A program made the position numbers and the translations under genes. The notes under the pieces are model-generated. The model was not told the DNA's origin and ran no database searches. It worked only from the letters and a program-made list of their open reading frames with translations. A stretch of DNA of 14,059 bases from Allomyces macrogynus ATCC 38327 (taxonomy: Eukaryota; Blastocladiomycota; Blastocladiomycetes; Blastocladiales; Blastocladiaceae): positions 288,964-303,022 of the forward strand of contig GG745372.1 of assembly GCA_000151295.1 (NCBI GenBank). The letters run 5' to 3'. Below are positions 1 through 7,425 of this stretch, in pieces; the stretch's first letter is position 1, and the number at the start of each line of letters is the position of its first letter.

Positions 1-120
1 TTTTTTACTCTTTATGCATAGTCCCCATCGCATACACAACAAAAAAACAATACACAAAAAAAAAATATTACATTAAAATTCACCATTTCCCCCCCCCGGA
101 AACGCAACCCGTCAACCAAC

Positions 121-2305
121 TCAACCTCCTCCACCCGACCAACCCAACAAATTTGATGGGTCGGCGCCACAGAGGATGTCTGCAACGCGACGGTGGGCCG
201 CGAGCCGTGCCTCACACACAGGGCGTGCGTGCCGCGCCTCCTTCTTGCCGCACTGCATGCAGCGTGGCGCAATGGAATAGCGCGGAGCACAATGGATCAC
301 AGCGATCTGGCCTGGCTCATGAGCAGCGCGCGGTTCATGGTCATGGCGCAGCAGCGCATCTCGACCAGGTTGTGAATGTGTGGCAAGCGCAGTTCTGACT
401 GGATCACAGTCGACACCACATCCATGAAGCGCATGAGCGTGGCGCGTGGGGTTGGCACCTTGGGCCATGGCGGGGGCACAACCTGGTCAGCAGCGGCGTG
501 TGTGGGCATGGGCATGGCGCGCAGTGGGAACAGCTCCTTCCACTTGGCAAGGTCGGCGCGCGTGATCACGGTGGCCGCGAGACGGCGCAGGTGCAGAGGG
601 CTTGGGTCGTGTGGCAACAGGTACCACGCAAAACGGTTGGCGAGGTCACGCAGGCTATCGGGCGCTCACCCAGCTGCACATTGGCAAACAGGTCACGGAC
701 GGCCTTGGCCACGTCGGTGTGGAGCTGGTCAAGGACCTGGGCGCACTCGTTCACACGATGCGGGCACACGAAGTAGTGCAGTTGGTCATTGGCTGCCCCG
801 CACAAACACGCACAGCCAGCCGGGAACTGCTCTCCAAGCAGGCCATGCAGCCGCTCGCGCGTCATCAGGCTACCGAAAAGCGACTGGAGACGGAACGAGG
901 TGGCCTGGTTCTGCTTGCGTGACGTGACAAGTGCGAGCGGCCATGCACCGCCATGGAGCGCGAGACCCGTCGCGTCCCAGTCGATCGATGCGGCAAACAG
1001 CAAACCCCCGAGCTGAATGTCGAGCACGATGGCACACCTCTCTGTGTCGGCGAGCCACAGCGCAAGACGGCGCGGGTCTGACCACACAGGCGTGCTGAGC
1101 ACCACTGGCGTTGTCGCGAGCCCCCACCACGGATGCATGAAAACCGTATCTGTGAGCTGGACGGCCGACCCAGGCGTGTGTGCGGCACCCCACCTGGCGA
1201 GCAGGTCAGCAACCTCATTCCCAAAGTCGCCGTCGTGGCCCTTGACCCATGTCAGCTTGACATCAACATGCCGCACCGCACGCGCGAGCCGCAGTGCCAA
1301 CCACAAATCCGTATTCGTCAACCACACGATGCAGCGCGCTGTGAGAGCGGGCGCCGCCTGCAGCTGTGTTGCCGCACCTGCAATGGCCGCCTGGGAATCG
1401 AGGCGTGTGTCGGAGCCGTGCACCGAAACTGCAGTGGTCGACCGCAATGAGGAGAGCAAAAACCTCGGACCGCGTCGACAAGTGCAGGCCAGCAGGCAGG
1501 CGTATGGCGACCTCACGCGACGCGCTGGGAAAAAACACGCCGGCACCAGCCGTGCCTGTGGTCTGCTCGAGGGACCTGTCTGTGTAAACGACGAGCGGCT
1601 GTGCGCCGACGTCACCACCAGCAATGCGCAATGCGGTCGACTGGTACTCGGCAGGGTTGGCAGCCGTGACAAACACGCCCAGGCAGGTCAAGGCGGTGCT
1701 GTGGCCACGTGGCGCGGCAATTGGGTGGAATGGGAGCGCATGCAGGTCGAACTCGCTGCCGCACCACTTGAGAATCTTGTTGAGGACTTTGCAATCCGTC
1801 TTGCCGCTGCGCTTGCCTTCGCCATGGCCGCGCTTTCTGAGACGGGACTGGGCGACCACGACCTTGGCGGCGTCATAGCCACGGGCAGTCACAACGTCGA
1901 ACGGGAGCACTTGGCTGCGGCGGAACTGGTCTGGCACGACATCCTCGAAAAAGTAGGCACCGCGCGCCATGGTGGTTGTTTGCCACGCATTGCGCCCAGA
2001 GCGGAAGGGGCTGATCAGGTCGGGGAGGACGAGCGAGAGCGGGATGCGCTGGCCGGCCCGTACCAGCGAGAACTCGCCGTTGGGGAACTCGGCGCCATGC
2101 AGCAAGTCGAACAGGGCTAACCCACGCGCTGTGAGCTGCGGCACCAACTGGTCAAACCATGTGCACATGCCCGGCAGCCGGCTCGAGACGTATGGTGCCA
2201 CGAGGTCTGGCCACGATAGTGGCGACATGGGGCACATGGTCTGCGCCTGCAGAAAACCGAGCTTGACGCGCTGTCGCAGGGCCTCCTGCTGAGGACGTTC
2301 TCAGC
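121..2305 (-). pseudogene. LINE 3' half: linker, RNase H and zinc knuckles, frameshifted
   Basis: This is the C-terminal part of the LINE polyprotein. The linker frame runs from about 2305 to 1440 and includes the start of RNase H: VVYTDRSLEQ near 1590 (the usual TDGS has become TDRS), and the second acidic residue in STRSEVFALL near 1470. The frame then shifts near 1440. It resumes with WLTNTDLWLAL (third Asp, about 1320-1290) and WVKGHDGDFGNEVADLLARW (His and last Asp, about 1250-1195). A Cys/His cluster CLCGAANDQLHYFVC follows at about 820-760. A second shift near 660 leads into the frame with DLANRFAWYLLP. A third shift near 300-340 leads to CMQCGKKEARHARPVC (CX2CX7HX4C, about 235-185) and the stop at 121. 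RNase H would normally degrade the RNA of the RNA-DNA hybrid. With three shifts this half is a pseudogene. Confidence 0.8.
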
Positions 2306-3489
2306 GACCAGGGTTTAGATTTGGACTCAGTTGGTGATGGGTCGTGTGACCAAAGTCGCGCCAACACTGGCTGATCACTCCGACTCACTCGATGGGGATG
2401 GCAGTCAACAGTTCAAATCTGACTCCACTTGACCAAACGTGTCAGGCCTGCGCCTCTGCCAGCCACCCTGAACCTCTTCCCAACCCAGCAAACCGCCAAG
2501 GCGGACAACGGGCCGACTATGTGCACGCCATCCGCCACACAGTGATGACAATGCTACAAACCTTGCCCACACGCCCTGATTTTGTCGCATTTTTTCGGGG
2601 AGTCTGGAGGCCCCACGCCTTGTTTTTTGGTTGTTTTCCTTTGTCATTCCGATTTGGTTGCTGAGCGGCAGCACAAGTGTTGTGGGATTCAAAAGCTCGG
2701 TGGGCCCGCCTTGGTGTGGCCTTTGCCCCCTGCTTGCCCGCTGAGGAAAACGAACTGCCTGCTGACGATTCTTGTTGCCTGTTGCTCAGGTCTGTACCGC
2801 CATTTTCTTTGTTGTCCGCCATTTTGGGATGAGCGAGTTTGGCTATATCGTGCCAAAACAAATACAAGGGCCCCCTGCTTGCCCGCCAAGGAAAACGAAC
2901 TGCCTGCTGACGATTCTCATTGCCTGTCGCTCAGGTCCGTACCGCCATTTTCTTTGTTGTCCGCCATTTTGGGATGAGCGAGTTTGGCTATATCGTGCCA
3001 AAACAAATACAAGGGCCCCCTGCTTGCCCACCGAGGAAAACAAACTGCCCACTGACGATTCTCGTTGCCTGTCGCTCAGAGCTCTTGCCATCAAGAACGT
3101 ACGATACGACCTGGGTTTCGAGGACGCAACGTGTGCCGTCCACCCTGGTTTTGTATGCAGAGACGGTTCGCTCATTGTGACAGGTACAAATTCGGGCCTT
3201 GCTTCTTTTCCTTCTTTTGGCCAGGCCACTGTGACCACAACGCGCAGGACTGTGTGCGAAGTGTGTGAGAAAAGCCGTGCGGCAGACCTCCCTTGAGAGA
3301 ACTGCACGGTAGGCTTCTTCGGAATAATGCGCTGTCTTCAGGCACGCGTTTTGGTGATTCATCCCATTTCCGTCGATCACAGGCCGTGGTGTGACTGTCA
3401 GCTTTGCAGCAAAACAGGCATCCACAGAAACCTGTATTTTCTCACTGGGCTATTCGCCTCTGCTATATTGTCCATTCCACCTACCCAAT
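2306..3489. other. Segment of unknown origin inside the LINE
   Basis: About 1.2 kb separates the RT and RNase H parts of the LINE. It is less GC-rich than the flanks and shows no recognisable protein domain. It contains the 145-bp tandem repeat (2726-3079) and an imperfect 10-bp inverted repeat, 2317-2326 against 2411-2420 (nine of ten positions pair). Open frames cross the repeat but change meaning because 145 is not a multiple of three. I found no convincing terminal inverted repeats or target-site duplication, so the borders are approximate (left about 2300-2400, right about 3490-3510). It could be a non-autonomous transposon, a satellite-like insertion, or sequence brought in by a rearrangement between two LINE copies. 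Confidence 0.5.
2726..3079. repeat. 145-bp tandem repeat, about 2.4 copies
   Basis: Unit 1 is 2726-2870, unit 2 is 2871-3015, and a partial unit 3 is 3016-3079. The period is exactly 145 at both junctions, each marked by CCCCCTGCTTGCCC. The two full units differ at only a few positions, mainly transitions (for example CTTGTTGCCTGTTGC against CTCATTGCCTGTCGC). Each full unit holds CCGCCATTTT twice, 19 bp apart (2797 and 2816; 2942 and 2961). The partial unit stops just before them. Confidence 0.95.
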
Positions 3490-5190
3490 ACTCCTGTGTG
3501 CCCCCCACAGCGCACTGGCACGCCGTTTGGCCCGTGGTCCTGCAGCATGACAGCAATGTCGGTGAAATGCTGTGCAACCACGACGTCGGAGAATGGGACG
3601 AGTCCCACAAGCGCACGCACATGGAGCGTGACCGAGGGGAAGACGCGCGGCAGCCAGAACTTGGCACACACAGTGGACCGTATCAACGCGTCGAGCGACT
3701 CAAGCTGTGTCATGGTTGGGACAGCGATGCGCGTGCAGTACGCAGTGGCCAGCAGGATCATGGCGTTGAGGAGGTAGATGGCGGCCTTGCCTGTAACCTG
3801 GCGCAGCTGCAGCAGCATGAGCCCGCACTTGATCTCGTTGCGTGCAGCACGGAACCCAGTCGTGGGCGACACGGCGTCATTGATGAAGACGCCGAGGTAC
3901 CAAAAGTGCTTCCCGACCCAAGGGACAGGGGCCCCAGCAGCCATCAGCTGCATTGCAGCCTTGCTGTCGCGCGCATTGAGGTGGAGAATGGCCCCCTTGG
4001 TCAGGTTGGCACGGATCTTGGCGATTTCGTTGAACTCGTTGACACGGTCCATGATGCGCTGCAGCCCAGCGCATGTCGTCGCGTAAAACACGGCGTCGTC
4101 CATGAATGCAACAGCCATGACTGACAGCCGGGCAATTTCCGTCCTGCCTTCGTATGCACGCTCACAACCCAGACGCTCCTGCATCCCTGCGCGCGTGACA
4201 AGCGTCACGCCCATCCCTGCTCCCAGCTCCGACTGCGCCATGTCCTCGACCGCAGCGAGGCACACGTCGTAAAACACGTTCCAAAGAAATGGGCTCTCGA
4301 CCGCGCCTTGTGGGATCCCACGCCTGACCTGCACCTCATCCGACAGGCCGTATGCAGTGATGACGTGCGCAGTGTGGCCCTTGATCATGCCCGCAAAGTA
4401 AAACTGCACGAATGCGGGTGGCAGGTGGATCCGCTCCATGGCGTGGCGCAGCAGTGCATGGGGGACAGAATCATAGGCCTTGGACTTGTCCTCAAAATAA
4501 GCCCACAACCCCGCCCCTTGCGCGTGCGCCTGTGCCGCGGCCGAGTGCAGGATTGCAATCAGCACTGACGTCTCCGACCCGGGTATGCCTGAGAACCGCG
4601 CACTGCGCATCATGTCATGCTTGGCAAGGACCTTGTGGATGCGCTCGAGCAACACCTTCATGAGCAGCTTGCTTGTGGTCTCGAGCAATGTGATCAGGCG
4701 CGTGCCTGCGGCAAGGCCCGCAAAACCGTCTGACGACTTGGGGATCAGGTAGATCAGCCCGGTCCGCCACCCAGCCGGCATGGCGCACTGCTTGAGGCAT
4801 GCCGAAAAGAGTCCAGCAAGCGCACTGAGCGCAGCGTCGCCCGCCTTCTCGAAAAGTCGAAGCATGACCAGGGACAGACCTGGCGCGCAGTCGAGCGCGC
4901 AAACGCGCAGCGTGAGCGCGATCTCCTCAGCCGAAATGGGCGCCATGAGCCCAGACCAAATGTCGCCATTGACATGCACCACAGGCGCAAACGCCTGCTG
5001 CCAAAACGGATCGGCAATGTGTGCGACGTCCTGCGGCGTGAACCACTCCTGGACCTGGCGCGCGATCTCAGACTTGACCGTGGATGGGTCACGCGATACC
5101 GACTTGTCTGCACACACAACACGGTCGACCGTTGCGGGCACCCGGTGCCACAGCAGCGGCGAGTTGATGAACCGGCGCAAATCCGCGCCA
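3490..5190 (-). pseudogene. LINE reverse transcriptase domain, uninterrupted frame, truncated at both ends
   Basis: This is the RT of a non-LTR retrotransposon, which copies element RNA at a nicked target. Visible motifs, in order: the fingers motif GWRTGLIYLIPKS (near 4770-4730); RLITLLETTSKLL; a motif A variant YFEDKSKAYDSV (4500-4464) with two aspartates; motif B RRGIPQGAVESPFLW (about 4326-4279); motif C FMDD (4106-4095), with methionine where alanine is usual; a motif D-like FNEIAKIRANLTKG; and the thumb-side YLG (about 3900). The frame has no stop over about 1.7 kb, which is unusual for a truncated copy and suggests recent insertion. The frame runs on past 5190 to 5276, but those residues are the antisense of the tRNA gene and do not belong to the element. 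At the other end the frame runs to 3450, but similarity to LINE protein fades near 3510-3490, where the foreign segment begins. Loss of the endonuclease means this copy cannot move by itself. Confidence 0.85.
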
Positions 5191-5262
5191 AGCGTCTTGG
5201 CGCAGAGGAAGCGCGCAGGGCTCATAACCCTGAGGTCGTAGGATCGAAACCTACAGACGCTA
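5191..5262 (+). tRNA. Initiator tRNA-Met (CAU), no intron
   Basis: The 72-nt sequence folds as a complete cloverleaf. The acceptor stem AGCGTCT pairs perfectly with AGACGCT, followed by discriminator A. The D stem is GCGC/GCGC. The anticodon stem CAGGG/CCCTG encloses the loop CTCATAA, with anticodon CAT. The T stem GTAGG/CCTAC encloses ATCGAAA. A54 in place of T, A60, the A-T first acceptor pair and the run of G-C pairs beside the anticodon loop are hallmarks of the eukaryotic cytoplasmic initiator, and the whole matches the fungal initiator pattern. The internal Pol III A box (TGGCGCAGAGG, from 5198) and B box (GGATCGAAACC, from 5241) are present. No CCA is encoded, as expected for a eukaryotic gene. 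It starts translation on ribosomes. The LINE ends directly upstream, but the internal promoter should leave expression possible. Confidence 0.96.
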
Positions 5263-5265
5263 CTG

Positions 5266-5270
5266 TTTTT
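5266..5270 (+). terminator. Pol III terminator of the initiator tRNA
   Basis: A run of five T starts four bases after the tRNA 3' end. This is the normal RNA polymerase III stop signal and supports a working genomic tRNA gene rather than a retro-copy. Confidence 0.85.
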
Positions 5271-5438
5271 GCCCACGAGAGCTGTGCATTTTTGGCGTTT
5301 TTGGCTGACATTTGCTTTCAGTGATGTGCTCTTTCTTTTCTTCTCGCAACGGAGGTGTCGCTGTTCGCGCTGGGACGCATCGAAGCGAATCAGTGAAGAG
5401 CAACTTGCGTTGTATTATTGTTCACCCTGCCCCACGCT

Positions 5439-6122
5439 CTACGCGCGCACGGGCACCTTCCCCGCGCTCATCGACTTCATATTGCAAATCGCGAGCCGCA
5501 GCTCGCCCGCAGGCTCGCCCTTGGCGTCCTTGAGCTCAAACCACTGGTCGATGGCGCCGCGCATCAGCAGGTCAATTGGGACCGTCGCGACCGAAATCAG
5601 GTCATCGCTCGAGAACCGGTCGTGGTCGTAGATGGCGACCTCGAGGTGGTGGACCGTGCCCTGCGCGAGGTCCACGTCGAGCACTTGGTTCTTGAAGTCA
5701 AACACCTTGCCGGACTTGGCCACGGCCGACTTGACGACGGTCGCGCCGGCCGTGATTTGCACATACGGATCGCTCTTGGACAGCCAGTCACCGCTCGGCA
5801 GTTTGCGCGCTTCGACTATGTAGCGGTAGGGGAGCGTGGTTAGTCGAGGTGTTTGGGCACACTGCCTCGCGGCTTTTTCGACGGTGGGGTGGTCGTCGCA
5901 TCACAGCATCGGCGGCGGGGCAGGAAAAAACCCCAAAAACGGGGGGGTGCAGTGCTCGTGGTTCGCAAAACCGCTAACAGCGGCGTTTTCAGACTCGTGG
6001 CCACTTTGAAAAGTCAAAGAGAGCGTGCGGTCCGCTCGCGCGCCTCGAGATCGTGCCGCCGATGGTGCTGGAGACATGCCAATGGTGACGCGAACGCCGT
6101 CGAGGTGGAGCTGGCGGGACAT
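5439..6122 (-). CDS. Small single C2-domain protein, 2 exons
   Basis: The exons are 6122-6080 and 5815-5439. Joined they give 139 residues (420 nt including stop, in frame). The product is a single C2 domain, a beta-sandwich that usually binds phospholipid in response to Ca2+. Expected landmarks are VRVTIVEARKLPSGDWLSKS at residues 11-30, then DPYV, and later the loop with YDHDRFSSDD at 78-86. The acidic ligands D24, D30, D78, D80 and D85/D86 are all present, so Ca2+ binding is plausible. There are no membrane segments and no other domain. The acceptor at 5816 is good (CTAAC branch point, then CATAG). The donor that restores the family sequence reads G|GCATGT, so the 264-nt intron would be of the GC-AG type; it is also longer than its neighbours. 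The gene is divergent from the small plus-strand gene at 6821. Similar short C2 proteins are common in fungi, and their exact roles are mostly unknown. Confidence 0.8.
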
Positions 6123-6820
6123 GGTCGGTTGGTCGTGCGGGAATGAAATCGCGAACGGGGAGAGAAGTTGGCGAGGTGGAGCGCGGGGAAGCGCGGTGCA
6201 CGAGCTGCATCCCTTCCGCGGCCGCCAGGGACCTGCCCTCAGTTTGGCCCTTGCGCCACATCACTGCACGTGCGATTCGGGACACAGTGCCCCCCGCGTT
6301 TGGGCCTGTGACCGTTTCGATCCCACGCCATCCTGCGAGCGAGCAGCGTGCACACGGCCACGATCAGCACTTGACGTGGCGATGAAACGAAGCCGGGGCA
6401 AATCGCGGACTGGGAGGGTGCGTACAGGCCGTGCGCCAGGTGGCCAGCCGGCCGGCCTTTCGCGCTGCGTGCCGATCATGCGCTTGATCAGGGCCAGACG
6501 CGTCGCGCGATCGGCCCCCTGCCGGTGCACGTCCGTTCGCTGGGTCGTTCTTGCCAGATCGCCGGCCTCTGCTCGCTCACGCTCTCCAACCCACCCGATC
6601 CACCGCGCCCGACTCGAGGACCACCCCGAACCGCGCGCCGCACACCAACTTCTGCACCCGACCGACCGCGCGCGCTCCGCGCTCTTCGCGCCGATCCACC
6701 ACCGTCGTCGCCAACGATCACCGCTGCCGAGCACGACCACCGCACGTGCTCCACACCGCCGTCCCCGCACCGCGCTCGCCGCGCTCGCCGACCGTCCCGA
6801 TCCACCTCCCTCCCTACCCC
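6123..6820. promoter_or_regulatory. Divergent intergenic region with two GCACGTGC palindromes
   Basis: This is the region of about 700 bp between the start codons of the C2 gene (minus) and the small hydrophobic protein (plus). No domain-bearing frame was seen. It holds two identical 8-bp palindromes GCACGTGC (6266-6273 and 6742-6749). Each contains the E-box CACGTG bound by basic helix-loop-helix factors such as the fungal Cbf1/Pho4 type. The stretch from about 6590 to 6820 is rich in C and A/T pyrimidine tracts, as is common in 5' leaders of fungal genes. Binding is an inference from the motif alone. Confidence 0.4.
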
Positions 6821-7204
6821 ATGTCCTCCTCATCCGCCATGACCTCAGCCGGCCCCGTCGCGGCCACCGGCCCCACGGCCTCGCACGCGCCGTCGATCCT
6901 GCACGCCGTCTACGCGTCCTACAAGTTTGCGCTCGCCTCGTTCCACGTCGCCTGGTGGGCCGTCTCTGCTGCCGTCACGCTCTACTCGACGCCCGCCGCG
7001 CTCGGGTCGATCGCCGTCGCCATGACCTTGCAGCTGATTCGCCGCGTCACGGGGTTCGCGATCCCGACGTCGCCATGGGGGTTCGCCATGGCTGCCGGGA
7101 AGTGGACCGCGCGGTACGCGGTCGGATGGGCGTGGCGCGCGGTCGTCGGCGGAAGTGAGATGAAGGCGGGGCCGGGTGGCGCTGCGGCGGCCGCGTCGGC
7201 GTGA
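6821..7204 (+). CDS. Small hydrophobic protein, unknown function
   Basis: This is a 127-residue protein that I do not recognise. The frame shows strong third-position G/C preference from the ATG at 6821 to the TGA at 7202-7204, typical of real genes in this window. The frame is open upstream, but that part reads as Pro/Arg/Thr-rich low-complexity leader sequence, so the ATG followed by a Ser-rich start is the likely beginning. Residues 1-24 are Ser/Ala/Pro-rich. Hydrophobic stretches at about 36-54 and 58-73 could be two membrane helices. Residues 86-109 are Trp- and Ala-rich with basic residues (amphipathic), and the tail is Gly/Ala-rich. No intron is needed. It shares a divergent promoter with the C2 gene and converges with the racemase gene. 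It could be a small organelle or endomembrane protein, but no motif proves that. Confidence 0.6.
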   Translation: MSSSSAMTSAGPVAATGPTASHAPSILHAVYASYKFALASFHVAWWAVSAAVTLYSTPAALGSIAVAMTLQLIRRVTGFAIPTSPWGFAMAAGKWTARYAVGWAWRAVVGGSEMKAGPGGAAAAASA

Positions 7205-7425
7205 TCGTGTGCGAGGAGGATTGACGGTGCGCGCGTGGGACGTGACGCGGCCGCGTTGACCGGCGCCAAGACGCCGCGGATGATGATGATGATGCGCGAT
7301 TCGGGCGCACAGTGTTAAGGTGTTCATCCATATACCATGCTCATGTTCGCTCATCCTGCTGGGTGCATCATAACCGACAAATGTCGAGGCCACAACGGAC
7401 CTCCTCCCCCTTCCTCCTCGACACT
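7205..7425. other. Convergent intergenic spacer with (GAT)5
   Basis: This is a short spacer between two convergent stop codons. It contains a microsatellite of five GAT units at 7279-7293 and otherwise nothing I can name. It must hold the 3' ends of both transcripts. Confidence 0.6.

Larger units (their letters stand above)
121..5190 (-). mobile_element. Degraded, 5'-truncated LINE (RT plus RNase H), interrupted internally
   Basis: The minus strand carries, in order, an RT domain (5190 to about 3490), a linker, an RNase H domain (about 1600-1190) and C-terminal zinc-knuckle-like motifs (about 820-760 and 230-170). This is the order of RNase H-bearing non-LTR elements such as the Tad1 and I groups. 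No apurinic-type endonuclease and no ORF1 are present, so the copy is 5'-truncated, as is common after target-primed reverse transcription. Between about 2300 and 3490 the element's coding sequence is missing and replaced by DNA with a 145-bp tandem repeat. The last in-frame stop is at 121-123. The 3' end and poly(A) tail are not clearly visible; T6 at positions 1-6 (A6 on the element strand) could be part of a tail. No target-site duplication was found. Assigning both halves to one element is an inference from strand, order and the spacing of the domains. Confidence 0.8.

Noticed and set aside
1..120. A10 (56-65) and C9 (89-97) runs as a LINE poly(A) tail
   Set aside because: The A run is on the plus strand, whereas a tail of this minus-strand element would read as T on the plus strand. 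Only the T6 at the very edge has the right polarity.
1017..2120. Long plus-strand frame of 367 codons
   Set aside because: It lies antisense to LINE RNase H and linker coding, has no domain, and its composition is that of a mirror frame.
2772..3296. Plus-strand frame of 174 codons across the 145-bp repeats
   Set aside because: The repeat period is not a multiple of three, so each unit is read in a different frame. No protein family is visible.
2284..3496. CTCCTG at both edges of the inserted segment as a target-site duplication
   Set aside because: It is only six bases, common in this sequence, and joining there does not restore the LINE frame.
5191..5262. tRNA as a retro-copy or template-jump product joined to the LINE
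   Set aside because: A template jump would place the tRNA in the same sense as the LINE and often with CCA. Here it is antisense, lacks CCA and has a Pol III terminator.
5191..5276. Upstream Met at 5276 as the start of the RT protein
   Set aside because: The first 28 or so residues are the antisense of the initiator tRNA gene and its flank, so the frame is open there by chance. The element is 5'-truncated and has no genuine start.
6025..7158. Plus-strand frame of 377 codons across the divergent promoter
   Set aside because: It is Arg/Pro/His-rich low-complexity sequence in GC-rich DNA and overlaps the C2 first exon and the better small-protein frame.
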